From HTCC2207 sp002685195 (lineage in GTDB: Bacteria > Pseudomonadota > Gammaproteobacteria > Pseudomonadales > Porticoccaceae): 64,000 nt of DNA. The stretch is from contig CP179212.1 in NCBI GenBank assembly GCA_051201675.1, forward strand, positions 248,001-312,000, read 5' to 3'. The translations under genes were made by a program, and so were the position numbers. Below, in pieces: positions 18,392-27,776 of this stretch. The notes beneath the pieces were generated by a model. It had not been told where the DNA came from. It did no database searches and worked only from the letters and a program-made list of their open reading frames with translations. How positions within the stretch are numbered: the stretch's first letter is position 1; each line of letters starts with the position of its first letter.

Positions 18392-18826
18392 ATGAATATG
18401 TCAAACAAACAAACTGGCTTTACGCTCATTGAAATGATGATCGTTGTGGCAATCATGGCAATCATGAGCGCAATGCTGGCCCCTACTTTGTTCAATCAGG
18501 TGTCCAAGGCGGAGAAAGCGAGGACGGCCTCAGATATCCGCCAGATCGAAAGTGCGCTGAAATTCTACCGTTTGGACAACTACCGATATCCAACGCAATC
18601 TCAGGGGCTGCAGGCTCTGGTAATTGCCCCCTCAGGGTCTGGGGGGACTAGTTGGAATGGACCCTACCTTGAAGCTATACCGAAAGACGCTTGGAAACAA
18701 GACTACAGATACGCAAACCCTGGTACTCATGGCAAGCCAGTGGAGGTATTTACTCTTGGTGCCGATAATATCCAGGGTGGTACAGATTCCAATGCAGATT
18801 GGGGTAGCTGGAATGTCAATGAATGA
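18392..18826 (+). CDS. gspG: Major pseudopilin GspG
   Basis: Prepilin-like protein of 144 residues, the main pseudopilus subunit. Prepilin peptidase should cut before F of 'GFTLIEMMIVVAIMAIM', with Glu at +5. The C-terminal part has the calcium-site region of GspG: 'YPTQSQGLQALV', 'WNGPYL', 'IPKDAWKQDYRY', 'FTLGADNIQGGTDSNADWGSW'. ATG 18392 follows an AGAGGA-type Shine-Dalgarno sequence. Confidence 0.97.
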   Translation: MNMSNKQTGFTLIEMMIVVAIMAIMSAMLAPTLFNQVSKAEKARTASDIRQIESALKFYRLDNYRYPTQSQGLQALVIAPSGSGGTSWNGPYLEAIPKDAWKQDYRYANPGTHGKPVEVFTLGADNIQGGTDSNADWGSWNVNE

Positions 18827-18868
18827 AACTTTGATGATTTAATACCAATGCCTGGAACAGAGTAACCT

Positions 18869-19450
18869 ATGAAACACTCCGAGGGTTTTACCCTTATCGA
18901 ATTACTTGTTGTAGTGGCAATTGTCGTCATATTAGCTTTGGCAAGCATCTTGGCGATCAATCAATCATCTGATCGTCGTTATCCTGCAGAGGCTGAAAAA
19001 CTTCTTATTTGGTTGCAACAGATAGCTCAGCGGTCATCTCTCGAAGGAGCAGCCTATGGGCTTATCGCTAAAATTGAAGAGGAATCCCAGGCCACCATCG
19101 AATTACAACCGGTGATTTATTACCGTAAACGCTGGGTTGAAGTGCTGTCGCCTGAACCCTTTGTACTAGATCACAATGGCACTATTACGTGGGATATGGA
19201 GTCCATTGAAGCAGATGAATTAATTGTACAAAGCCGATCGGTGCTTCCCCAAATTAATCAGCGCGGAGAGATTGAAGAGGTGGAGGAAGAAGATTTTTTA
19301 CTACCCGAGATTGCATTTCTTCCCGATGGGTATGTTGAGCCTGAAGGGGTCATGCAGTTGTCTTTTAATGCCTATAAAAATGCTTTCAATTATCAATGGG
19401 ACGACACTACAAACAACATCATTATGGAACTGGTGGAGTCATCCCGATGA
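18869..19450 (+). CDS. gspH: Minor pseudopilin GspH
   Basis: Prepilin-like protein of 193 residues with the signal 'GFTLIELLVVVAIVVI' after a five-residue leader. The position after gspG and the middle region ('AEKLLIWLQQIAQRSSLEGAAYGL') identify GspH. It is somewhat longer than many GspH proteins and carries an acidic run (EEVEEEDF, about residue 135) of unknown meaning. Its stop overlaps the gspI start as ATGA. Confidence 0.88.
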   Translation: MKHSEGFTLIELLVVVAIVVILALASILAINQSSDRRYPAEAEKLLIWLQQIAQRSSLEGAAYGLIAKIEEESQATIELQPVIYYRKRWVEVLSPEPFVLDHNGTITWDMESIEADELIVQSRSVLPQINQRGEIEEVEEEDFLLPEIAFLPDGYVEPEGVMQLSFNAYKNAFNYQWDDTTNNIIMELVESSR

Positions 19451-19830
19451 GAACAAATAGTCGTGGCTTCACGCTCATTGAAGTAGTCATGGCGCTTTTT
19501 ATACTCAGTCTTGTTCTTAGCAGCACTCTTTTCGCGGTTCATCAATACGCCGATGAAAGACTGCGTATTAGAGACCGTATTCTGGCTAATCAGGTGGCTT
19601 GGAATCACCTAATGGACAGCTACCAGTACTCTCAAAAGCTGGCATCTAGAAGTCCAGGGGACTCACTCAAAACTAAAGGAGTGGACACCCAAGGAGGGCA
19701 AGACTGGCGTTGGGAAATAAAAGTTGAGAAAGCCATGGGCCAAGATCTTTATCGTCATGAAGTTCAGGTTAGCCTGGAGGGGAGCGACAACTTTCAATCT
19801 TCTCTTGCGGTCTACCTAGTCGGGAAGTAA
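19447..19830 (+). CDS. gspI: Minor pseudopilin GspI
   Basis: Prepilin-like protein of 127 residues beginning 'MRTNSRGFTLIEVVMALFIL'. The ATG at 19447 overlaps the gspH stop (ATGA). The longer open frame starting at 19396 overlaps gspH by 55 bases and adds a non-family N-terminus, so it is not used. GspI with GspJ and GspK forms the pseudopilus tip. Ends exactly where gspJ begins. Confidence 0.92.
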   Translation: MRTNSRGFTLIEVVMALFILSLVLSSTLFAVHQYADERLRIRDRILANQVAWNHLMDSYQYSQKLASRSPGDSLKTKGVDTQGGQDWRWEIKVEKAMGQDLYRHEVQVSLEGSDNFQSSLAVYLVGK

Positions 19831-20448
19831 ATGGTGAAAAAAATCGCTAACAGGGAGTCCGGATTCACGTTGATTGAAGCAATCGTGTCACTGGCCTTGT
19901 TGGCAGTTATTTCAGTAATGTCTTATCAGGCAGTCGAAGTGGTTACCAAAGTTAACGAGCGCAGTCGAAGTGGAGTGGCAAGTGAGGCGCAATTACAAAG
20001 GGCGTGGCAAATTATTGGCCGAGATTTAATGCATATAAGACCACGACTATTTCATGACGGATTGGGTGATATAGAGGGCGCTTACCTGACTAACCCTAGT
20101 GATTTTGGTGTTCGTTTTAGTCGCGGTGGTGGCCCAATGCTTAGAACAAACCCCAGTGGCATGAGACGAGTTAATTATACAATTAACAAAGATGATCAGT
20201 TGATACGAACATCATGGGCGATTACTGAATCTCCTCGACAGAGTGATGGAACGACATTAGTCCTGCTAGATAAAGTTCAAGACGTAGAGTTTAATCATCT
20301 GGATGGAAATGGTAATTATTCGGTTGACTGGCCTCCACTGAACTCACGTCAAACGGACAAAGCTTTGCCTCGAATGATCAGTGTAACCATAATTACTGAA
20401 AATGAAGTAGAGACCTCGAGGCTATTTCCTGGGGTGGTAAGTGATTAG
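19831..20448 (+). CDS. gspJ: Minor pseudopilin GspJ
   Basis: Prepilin-like protein of 205 residues with leader 'MVKKIANRESGFTLIEAIVSLALLAVI' (quoted in pieces: leader of 11, then GFTLIEAIVSLALL). The 'QLQRAWQIIGRDLMHIRPR' region and its length are typical of GspJ. The start follows the gspI stop directly; the end overlaps gspK by 8 bases. Confidence 0.93.
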   Translation: MVKKIANRESGFTLIEAIVSLALLAVISVMSYQAVEVVTKVNERSRSGVASEAQLQRAWQIIGRDLMHIRPRLFHDGLGDIEGAYLTNPSDFGVRFSRGGGPMLRTNPSGMRRVNYTINKDDQLIRTSWAITESPRQSDGTTLVLLDKVQDVEFNHLDGNGNYSVDWPPLNSRQTDKALPRMISVTIITENEVETSRLFPGVVSD

Positions 20449-21655
20449 TGCCAAGGCTAAAAAGCAACGAGGTGTTGCTCTTCTTGCGGCAATGATTCTG
20501 GTTCTTGCGGTGACAATGATTCTGTCAAATATATTTTATCGCCACCAAATTGAAGTATCTCAGGCTATGGCATCATTGCACAGTGATCAAGCACTGCTGA
20601 TTGCTCTGAGCGGAGAGGGCTGGGCAATGGAGTTGTTAGCTGAAGATCCAACAGGTGGGCAACCTAATCAATCAGACCATTATGGCGAAATTTGGGCTCA
20701 AGCTTTGCCGCTACTGCCAGTTGAGGGTGGCACACTCACTGGCTGTATTAGTGACTTGCAGAGCAAGATTAACGTCAATAATTTTCGATTCTATGGCTCT
20801 CAAGGACAAGGCTCAAAACGATCACTGCAAGCAGATCTTAACCAGTTAGAAAACATGAATATTGTTAAGACATGGTTAAATCTACTCAATCTGTTTGAAA
20901 TTCCAACCAGTCCAGCTAGAGCAGCGACTATTATCGATTGGGTTGATGGAGACTCAGCAGTTACCAGCAGTTGGGGTGCTGAGCAGCCTGATTATGAAAG
21001 TTTCGAACCTCCGCGGATGGTGCTAAATGATGAAATTAGTGATGCCTCTGAGCTAGCAGATATAGCGGGTTATAATGTTCAGGAGGTTCAAATGTTATTG
21101 CCTTGGATTTCCGCGCTGCCGGTAACAGGCCCCCAGACTTCCGGCCCTATGGTAAGCACACCGATTAACATTAACACTGCATCTAGCGAACTGTTATTAG
21201 CCCTTGGTGGAAGCTTCGGCCAACAGTTTGTAGATGCCGTGGTTGAAGGTCGACCTTTTAGTGATATTGATACTTTTGAAGATCACGTCGAAAATTACTT
21301 AGGACTGGTTGTTTTGGATAGCAAAGGCAAGACGATTGAAAAGGCCAAGCAGATATGGCATCAAGATTTAGTTTCGGTCGCTACAGCGCACTTTAAGCTT
21401 TATCTAAAGGCGGAAATTGGTGAGGCAGAGATCGAAGTAACCAGTATAATGAAGAGATCTGGAAGTTGGCCGTTGTTTAAGCTAGACGTTATTGCTCGAG
21501 AAATAACGGTGGTTCCCTCGGTAGTACCCAGCAAAGCTGATTTATCTGAAATCGAAAAAATGTTTGCAGCAAAAGATAAAGAGAGTGATCTAGATCAGCA
21601 AATCGACATTGAACGTAATATAGTACAGCCTGCCTGTATGATGATGGAGATATAA
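20441..21655 (+). CDS. gspK: Minor pseudopilin GspK
   Basis: Tip pseudopilin of 404 residues. The leader 'KKQRGVALLAAMILVLAVTM' shows the GVALL cleavage site, which lacks Glu at +5 as expected for GspK. The globular part includes 'CISDLQSKINVN' (as in 'GCISDLQSKINVNNF') and the 'TPININTASSELLLAL' helix-hairpin repeats typical of the family. GTG start at 20441 overlaps gspJ by 8 bases. Confidence 0.95.
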   Translation: MISAKAKKQRGVALLAAMILVLAVTMILSNIFYRHQIEVSQAMASLHSDQALLIALSGEGWAMELLAEDPTGGQPNQSDHYGEIWAQALPLLPVEGGTLTGCISDLQSKINVNNFRFYGSQGQGSKRSLQADLNQLENMNIVKTWLNLLNLFEIPTSPARAATIIDWVDGDSAVTSSWGAEQPDYESFEPPRMVLNDEISDASELADIAGYNVQEVQMLLPWISALPVTGPQTSGPMVSTPININTASSELLLALGGSFGQQFVDAVVEGRPFSDIDTFEDHVENYLGLVVLDSKGKTIEKAKQIWHQDLVSVATAHFKLYLKAEIGEAEIEVTSIMKRSGSWPLFKLDVIAREITVVPSVVPSKADLSEIEKMFAAKDKESDLDQQIDIERNIVQPACMMMEI

Positions 21656-21661
21656 TTTAAA

Positions 21662-22792
21662 ATGAGTGTCGATCACCTCTTCAACCTTGATCAACGTTTC
21701 AGTGATCTCACTGACCCTTTGAAGTCCGTGGCTGGAGCGAATGCCGAGCCTATGACCTTATGGGTACCATCGGAGGCTATTAGTCTACATTCTGTGGACA
21801 TTCCAACCGCACCCCAACGCAAGTGGGCTGAACTACTTCCATGGATGCTTGAAGACAGAGTTTTGCAGCCTGTAGGTGAGATGCATTTTGTTGTTGCAGG
21901 TCGAGATGATGAAAAAATACAGATAATGGCCGTTAGCCGGCAAGACATGCTTGAGTGGATTCGCGTTGCAGAAAATGCCGGTGTTTCTGCTCAAGCCATG
22001 GCGCCAGATTTTATGGCGCTCCCTTGGGAGTCAGGAATTCTGAGTATTGGCTGGCGTGATGGGATATTGTTAGTGCGTCAGTCTAGTAATGACGGGTTTG
22101 CCGCCACCCCAGAAGTTGCTTGGGCGTTGGTAGACTCCATTTTAAACGACACCAGCGCTCCTCCGCGACTATCTATTTCTCTACCTGATGCGAGCATGGT
22201 TCCCGAGCATTTGCGAGACGGCGCCGATATCAATAACTCAACTGTTGATTGGGAGTTTGCTCATTTTCCCGCGGTAAATTTAATGACGGGAGATTTTAAA
22301 CCAAAGGCCCAGGAAACGGCTTGGACTTTCTGGTGGCCCACCGCAGCTTCTGCTGCGGTTCTATTGTTTATACTTGTAGGGTATTTCCAAATTGCTAGTA
22401 AAGATCTTGAGAGGCAAATAGAGTCCAGAGAGAAAGTTTATGTGACGAGTTATAGTCAACTATTCTCTGGCCCGAAACCTAAGCCTTCTAGTATTAAAGA
22501 CTTGGCCGAGGCAAAGATTGAACAGCTGTTCAAGCAGCAACAAAGTTTGCAAGCTACACCGATCGCAGTGCTGTCTGCTTTAGATTCGATCATGATCGCC
22601 TGCCAATGCGAGCTAAAGAGTATTAATGTTGATGGTGAGGGATTGGAAATGAAAGTGACTAATGGTTCCAAACTAACCAAGAAATCACTGAATATCCCTG
22701 GGTACCAAACAAGTTTAAGACAGGAGCAACAAGATAATTCTCAGTTGTTTGTCTTGTCGATCAGACCTGTAGTGAAAGGGAGGAGCAACTGA
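21662..22792 (+). CDS. gspL: Type II secretion inner-membrane protein GspL
   Basis: Bitopic protein of 376 residues with a cytoplasmic actin-like domain (1-215; 'WAELLPWMLEDRVLQPVGEMHFVV'), one membrane helix (about 221-243) and a periplasmic ferredoxin-like domain. It links GspE to GspM. The start is six bases after the gspK stop, with GGAGA upstream. Sequence similarity of GspL proteins is low; the assignment rests on the actin-like segment, topology and position. Confidence 0.9.
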   Translation: MSVDHLFNLDQRFSDLTDPLKSVAGANAEPMTLWVPSEAISLHSVDIPTAPQRKWAELLPWMLEDRVLQPVGEMHFVVAGRDDEKIQIMAVSRQDMLEWIRVAENAGVSAQAMAPDFMALPWESGILSIGWRDGILLVRQSSNDGFAATPEVAWALVDSILNDTSAPPRLSISLPDASMVPEHLRDGADINNSTVDWEFAHFPAVNLMTGDFKPKAQETAWTFWWPTAASAAVLLFILVGYFQIASKDLERQIESREKVYVTSYSQLFSGPKPKPSSIKDLAEAKIEQLFKQQQSLQATPIAVLSALDSIMIACQCELKSINVDGEGLEMKVTNGSKLTKKSLNIPGYQTSLRQEQQDNSQLFVLSIRPVVKGRSN

Positions 22793-23280
22793 TGAACGAC
22801 ATCATTGATAGGCTTCGATCAACATTTGATGGGTTAGAATCTCGAGAAAAGCAACTTGCTTCCGGTGGGGTGATTATCCTAATTGTAACTGCCGTATTCG
22901 CGCTTATCTCACCTATGGTGGCTAAACATAGCGAGCTATCTGAGCAGGCTGAGCAATTAAATGCAGACCTACAGTGGTTGGAGCAGCAGCGTGAGGTTGT
23001 GGTTCGCCTTAAAAATGGTTGTGCTAGCCGGGATATTGATAAAAGTTCTGATAGAGATAAGCTAACTAAATTGGTCCGTCGTAGCCAACTTCGCTTTAAC
23101 TCATTACAAAATAATAATGGAACCCAGCGGTTGGTCTTTAGTGGGTCAGATGCTAACCGTGTGATGCATCTGGCGCATCAGGTTGCTTGTGCTGGATATA
23201 CTGTTAAAGCCTTAGATGTAACGAGATCCTCTGTCACTGAGTTGAAGGGTTCTATGGAGGTTGTAGCCATTGAAAGTTGA
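22792..23280 (+). CDS. gspM: Type II secretion protein GspM
   Basis: Small bitopic protein of 162 residues: a short cytoplasmic tail, one membrane helix (about 25-45) and a periplasmic ferredoxin-like domain. It partners GspL. The stop of gspL and start of gspM share a base (TGATG). Assignment is by 'LESREKQLASGGVIILIVTAVFALI', topology (given here in summary) and position between gspL and gspC. Confidence 0.88.
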   Translation: MNDIIDRLRSTFDGLESREKQLASGGVIILIVTAVFALISPMVAKHSELSEQAEQLNADLQWLEQQREVVVRLKNGCASRDIDKSSDRDKLTKLVRRSQLRFNSLQNNNGTQRLVFSGSDANRVMHLAHQVACAGYTVKALDVTRSSVTELKGSMEVVAIES

Positions 23281-24076
23281 TCTAAACAATTCTCAGAGCG
23301 TTATTCGAACAATTCTCCTAGGGCTTATGGGTGTGTTGGGAGTTTATCTTTTATTAATAATTACAGATATTCTAGTTGAAGACTCTGAGCCTCAGCCATC
23401 GCCGCTTAAAAGAGTGACTTCAGGAAAAATAATACAATGGAACTGGTTTGGTGGAGAGAAAGCTGCCATTGTCACCCAAGTTGTACAGCAGGGACAGTCC
23501 TTACAAGATGCTAAAATCAATGCAGACTTGTTAGGGGTTATGCTATCTGCTCAGAACGCCTCTGCCACTCTAAAATTTAAAGGGCAAGCAGAAAAGGTAT
23601 ACCAAGTTGGCGATAAGCTTAGCAGTTCATTAGAGCTAGTGGAAATCCAGGCTTTTCGGATTATCGTTCTTGAGAATGGTGTGAGAAAACAGGTGTTAAT
23701 GAAAAAGCCCGATGTCATTATGCAGATCGAGACTGTGTCTGATACATCAGGTCGTGATGTTCAAACCCAAGGTTTTGCTCTAGCGAACATGTTTGGGGCA
23801 GTACCTGTAAACGTTTCAGGTGATACAGGGTTTAAGATAAATAATCTTTCAACAGAGGTGAAGATGATGGCGGACATCCGTGATGGTGACGTCGTACTTC
23901 AGGTTGACGGTTTATCAGTGCAGGACTTAATGGCTAATCCTGTAAAGATGATGAGTTACAGTGCGGCAAATAGTTTGCCGGTCACGGTAATGAGAAATGG
24001 TCGAGAAGAAACTATTTATGTCAATGCAGCCAGCCTGTCGGCTAAAATGCTACCAACTTTGGGACTAAAACCCTAA
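23270..24076 (+). CDS. gspC: Type II secretion protein GspC (HR and PDZ domains)
   Basis: Bitopic inner-membrane protein of 268 residues that contacts the GspD secretin. One membrane helix (about 14-34), a homology region ('INADLLGVMLSAQNASATL', 'VYQVGDKL') and a C-terminal PDZ-like domain ('GFKINNL', 'MADIRDGDVVLQVDG'). TTG start at 23270 with GGAGG about ten bases upstream overlaps gspM by 11 bases. In many species gspC heads the operon; here it sits between gspM and gspD. Confidence 0.9.
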   Translation: MKVDLNNSQSVIRTILLGLMGVLGVYLLLIITDILVEDSEPQPSPLKRVTSGKIIQWNWFGGEKAAIVTQVVQQGQSLQDAKINADLLGVMLSAQNASATLKFKGQAEKVYQVGDKLSSSLELVEIQAFRIIVLENGVRKQVLMKKPDVIMQIETVSDTSGRDVQTQGFALANMFGAVPVNVSGDTGFKINNLSTEVKMMADIRDGDVVLQVDGLSVQDLMANPVKMMSYSAANSLPVTVMRNGREETIYVNAASLSAKMLPTLGLKP

Positions 24077-24110
24077 AACGACGAATTTAATAGGAAAACG
24101 GAATAAATAG

Positions 24111-26030
24111 ATGATAGTTAATACTTACAAAGCAAAAGGTAAGAATCGCTCTTTGACCAGAATTGGCATCATTGCATGTCTTTTTTGGTCTCTGATGTCG
24201 GAGACATTTGCTGCTGAAACGGTACAGATTAATTTTCGAGACGCAGACATCCGCAGTGTGATTGAGAGTGCTGCAGAGGTTACTGGTAAATCATTTGTTC
24301 TGGACCCAAGGGTTAAAGGTAAGGTTACTATTATTTCTCCCGGGCCAATAGATTCGTCTTTACTCTATGAGGCTATCATTTCCGCACTTCAGGTTGGTGG
24401 GTTTCAGGCGGTTGAGGATGGCGCTATCACTCGAATTATTCCTTTTACCCAGGCTTTTAATTTCGCTGGTGGAGATGGTGATAACAAACTAGTGACTGAA
24501 ATCATTAAAATTAACTATGTCCAGGCGGCTACCTTGGTGCCAGTAATCAAGCCTCTTCTTAGCAATGGAGCTAGATTATTAGCATACGCTCAAAGTAATT
24601 ATCTAGTGATCTCAGATATTAAAAGCAACGTTAAAAAAGTGAAAACCATCTTGCAAGAGATGGATGATCCCGATCAAAACGCAGTAGAAGTAATTACTTT
24701 GAATCATATTTCTGCCGGAGAGGCAGTACATATCGCGGGCCAACTTAAACAGTTGCAAAAGCAAGAATTGTCTTTGGTTGAGGATGGACTGAATAATCGA
24801 GTAATTGTAAGTGGTCCAGGTATGGCTCGGACTGCCTTTAAAAATATGCTGAAACTATTGGATCTGCCTTCTGCAAAAAAAGGCAGTGTTGAAGTTATTT
24901 ATTTGGACTACTCACGAGCAGCAGAGATCAAACCAATTATTGATGGCATGCTTGGGTCGGATGTTTTCTTGCGCTTAGCGGGTGAGTCAACCGGCGATAC
25001 AAAAGGAAAAGCCACCTACCAAGTAGAAATTGATGAGCTTAATAATGCATTGATTTTGGCCGCGCCCTCCGCGTTAGTGCGTGAAATTCAAAATGTGGTG
25101 AAAAAATTAGATCGGGCGCGACCGCAGGTGCTCATAGAAGCGGTTATTGCTGAATTGTCAGAAGAGCAGGCTCGAGACCTTAGCTCACAATTGGTGATTA
25201 CCGGTAAGAATCGAGGTGGTTATATCTCTAATTTTGATGGCGTGCTAGCAGGTATATTAGGTACTGCGTTGAGCGGCAGTGCTGATGGTGCCAGTGCTGC
25301 TCAAGCGCTACCTAAAAGTGTTATCGGCGTGGTAGGAGACTTCGATACTGACACCAATCGAGGTATTGGATTATTGGTTCAGGCACTTAAGACCGATGGA
25401 CGGACTAAGATTCTTTCTACACCCTCGGTGATTACGCTTGATAATGAAGAAGCCTCTCTCACAGTAGGTGAGGAGGTGCCTTTTCCTACGGGTAGTTATG
25501 CCAATACCAATAATTCTAATAGTGTCAATCCTTTCACAACGGTCAACCGTGAAGAGGTGGGGGTGATGCTCAAGGTCAAACCACAAATTAGTAAAGGTAA
25601 TGCGGTTCGGTTAGAGATCGAGCAGGAATCGTCCGCGGTCAAAACGGGTACTGCGGACTCCCAGTTGGGAGCCACCACTACAAAAAGTACTATGCAAACC
25701 AATGTGATGATCCAAGATGGTGAAATCTTTGTTCTAGGTGGTTTAATTGAAGGAACTAGCGGTAACAGTGCGTCAAAAGTTCCGTTCTTAGGGGATATTC
25801 CACTGATAGGTAATTTATTTAAGTCCTCTAACAAGAATGACAGAGAAAAAGTCCTCATGATGTTCATTAGACCGACGATTATTCGCACCGCAGAAGATGC
25901 GAAGGCACTATCGAAGTCTAAATTTGACCATCTAATTACCCGAGATTTTGAAGGAGATGAAGAGGGCGCTGTGACCAAGCAAATCAAAGAATTTATCAAT
26001 CAAGGGAAAACATCAGAAACCACTGAGTAA
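24111..26030 (+). CDS. gspD: Type II secretion secretin GspD
   Basis: Outer-membrane secretin of 639 residues. Signal peptide about 1-34 (ending 'SETFA'), N0 domain ('INFRDADIRSVIESAAEVTG'), N1-N3 repeats and the secretin core with 'VPFLGDIPLIGNLF' near the C-terminus. Multimers form the exit channel. No long S-domain tail is obvious and no pilotin gene is in the window. The preceding gap to gspC is 34 bases, so co-transcription is likely. Confidence 0.97.
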   Translation: MIVNTYKAKGKNRSLTRIGIIACLFWSLMSETFAAETVQINFRDADIRSVIESAAEVTGKSFVLDPRVKGKVTIISPGPIDSSLLYEAIISALQVGGFQAVEDGAITRIIPFTQAFNFAGGDGDNKLVTEIIKINYVQAATLVPVIKPLLSNGARLLAYAQSNYLVISDIKSNVKKVKTILQEMDDPDQNAVEVITLNHISAGEAVHIAGQLKQLQKQELSLVEDGLNNRVIVSGPGMARTAFKNMLKLLDLPSAKKGSVEVIYLDYSRAAEIKPIIDGMLGSDVFLRLAGESTGDTKGKATYQVEIDELNNALILAAPSALVREIQNVVKKLDRARPQVLIEAVIAELSEEQARDLSSQLVITGKNRGGYISNFDGVLAGILGTALSGSADGASAAQALPKSVIGVVGDFDTDTNRGIGLLVQALKTDGRTKILSTPSVITLDNEEASLTVGEEVPFPTGSYANTNNSNSVNPFTTVNREEVGVMLKVKPQISKGNAVRLEIEQESSAVKTGTADSQLGATTTKSTMQTNVMIQDGEIFVLGGLIEGTSGNSASKVPFLGDIPLIGNLFKSSNKNDREKVLMMFIRPTIIRTAEDAKALSKSKFDHLITRDFEGDEEGAVTKQIKEFINQGKTSETTE

Positions 26031-26039
26031 TGGCAGGCT

Positions 26040-27776
26040 ATGAGTATTTATTTACAGCATTTTGCCCTCAAGCGAGAGCCCTTCTCGATTGTTCCTGATC
26101 CGGGATTTTTATACCCTAGCCACCAGCATCGCCAGGCCGTTGCACACCTAAAGTACGGGCTTGACCGAGAGGGTGGCTTTATCTTGTTGACCGGTGAGGT
26201 AGGGACGGGAAAAACTACACTTACTCGCACTATGCTGCAACGTATCCCAGCCCATGTTAGGGTTGCTTACGTTTTAAATAGTAAACTCAATGAGACAGAT
26301 CTTCTTGCCAGCATCTGTCACGAATTATCAATTAAGTTACCAAAAAACAAAGACCTGTCTTTTTCTAAGATTTGCATTGATGCATTGAATCAAAACCTGC
26401 TGGCAAGTCATGCAGAGGGAAAAAAAACCCTAATTGTTATCGAGGAGGCGCAAAACCTTAGCAATGACGTTTTAGAGACCCTAAGGTTGTTGAGCAATCT
26501 AGAAACTAATACGCAAAAATTACTACATATACTTCTAGTGGCTCAACCAGAGTTGATTGAAATTCTAGGGCAGCAAGATCTTCGACAGCTGAATCAGAGA
26601 GTAGTATCACGGTTTCATTTGCTGCCCTTAGATAAAGCTGAGGTAGTAAATTACATTAATCATAGACTGCATCATGCTGGAGCTAGCGCGCCTATTTTTG
26701 ATGCTGGTTGTATCAGCGCCATCTTTAAATTAACGAAGGGTGTTCCGCGATTGATTAATTTAATCTGTCATCAGGCATTGGTAGCTGCCTACTCTTTGGG
26801 AAATAGGAAAGTATCGGCGGCCCTGGTGAAAGATGCAGCATCAGAAATTATGGGAGATTTGGGAAACTCTGGGGGGTCTAACAAGCCCATGTTAGGGTTG
26901 CTTGTATTGACGCTAGTAGCGGTGGTGAGTCTCAACGTACCTTTAATCAAAGAAATGATTACTCCTTATCTTGTCGCAGACGCTGTGCTCCCGGCAGGGT
27001 CAGGGGGTCTGGATATTGAGGAGCCTGGAGCGATCGAAAAAGAAGTGTTGGCATCTACTGCCGCTGCTCTTCCAGCTAATCTCCAAGATGGCGAAGATGT
27101 TTTTCCTGAAAAAGAGGATGATATTGCCGTAATAACTGAAGAGCCCTTTCTCGTTGAAAAAGAATTGATTCAAGAATCAGTTAGCGTACCCACTAACCCT
27201 TTGGTTAACCTATTGGCACTTTGGGGCGTAGAGGCCCCTGAGGTATATACTTTTGAAGAACTTTCGGCCCTGGCGGAGGACAATGGGTTGCGCGCGGAAA
27301 CGCTTTATCAGGCCACTATTTATAATCTTACTGTTGTTGATCGACCTGGTATCGTAGTACTAAAAAAGTCCTCGGGATTAGCAAAAAGCCAGATGTTAAT
27401 TAATGTAGACGAGTCAACAGTATATTTATTGGAGAATGGCGAAATCGTCTTGTTGGATAAGCAAATTTTTGAAGAGCGATGGACAGGTACATACGTATAT
27501 CTGTGGCAGCCTCCAAAGGACTTCATTCTTCTTCAAGCTGATGATGTCAATAAGCCTGCTTTAAGTTGGTTGCAAGCAAAGCTTGGCGCAGTGTCGGAGG
27601 ATTCATACAATATTATCAGTGGCGGCCGCTATACCGAGGCGGTTCAGCAGCAGGTGATCGAGTTTCAGCGCCAGCAAAATATCTTGCCTGATGGCATTGT
27701 TGGTCCCCAGACATTGATGAGGTTAAATCAGTTGACGGATGAAACGATCCCCAGATTATTCAAGGCTGATAATTAA
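26040..27776 (+). CDS. gspA: GspA/ExeA-like ATPase with peptidoglycan-binding domain
   Basis: Protein of 578 residues. The N-terminal AAA ATPase has Walker A 'LTGEVGTGKTTLTRTML' (about 50-66) and Walker B 'TLIVIEEAQNLS'. A membrane helix follows (about 283-303), then an acidic linker, a C39-peptidase-like segment and a C-terminal PG_binding_1 domain ('VIEFQRQQNILPDGIVGPQTLMRL'). In Aeromonas ExeA and ExeB help the secretin cross peptidoglycan. It follows gspD by nine bases and overlaps gspB by one base, which supports that role here. Confidence 0.9.
   Translation: MSIYLQHFALKREPFSIVPDPGFLYPSHQHRQAVAHLKYGLDREGGFILLTGEVGTGKTTLTRTMLQRIPAHVRVAYVLNSKLNETDLLASICHELSIKLPKNKDLSFSKICIDALNQNLLASHAEGKKTLIVIEEAQNLSNDVLETLRLLSNLETNTQKLLHILLVAQPELIEILGQQDLRQLNQRVVSRFHLLPLDKAEVVNYINHRLHHAGASAPIFDAGCISAIFKLTKGVPRLINLICHQALVAAYSLGNRKVSAALVKDAASEIMGDLGNSGGSNKPMLGLLVLTLVAVVSLNVPLIKEMITPYLVADAVLPAGSGGLDIEEPGAIEKEVLASTAAALPANLQDGEDVFPEKEDDIAVITEEPFLVEKELIQESVSVPTNPLVNLLALWGVEAPEVYTFEELSALAEDNGLRAETLYQATIYNLTVVDRPGIVVLKKSSGLAKSQMLINVDESTVYLLENGEIVLLDKQIFEERWTGTYVYLWQPPKDFILLQADDVNKPALSWLQAKLGAVSEDSYNIISGGRYTEAVQQQVIEFQRQQNILPDGIVGPQTLMRLNQLTDETIPRLFKADN

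Noticed and set aside
25496..25999. 167-codon open frame antisense to gspD
   Set aside because: Shadow of the secretin gene; composition is typical of antisense translation.
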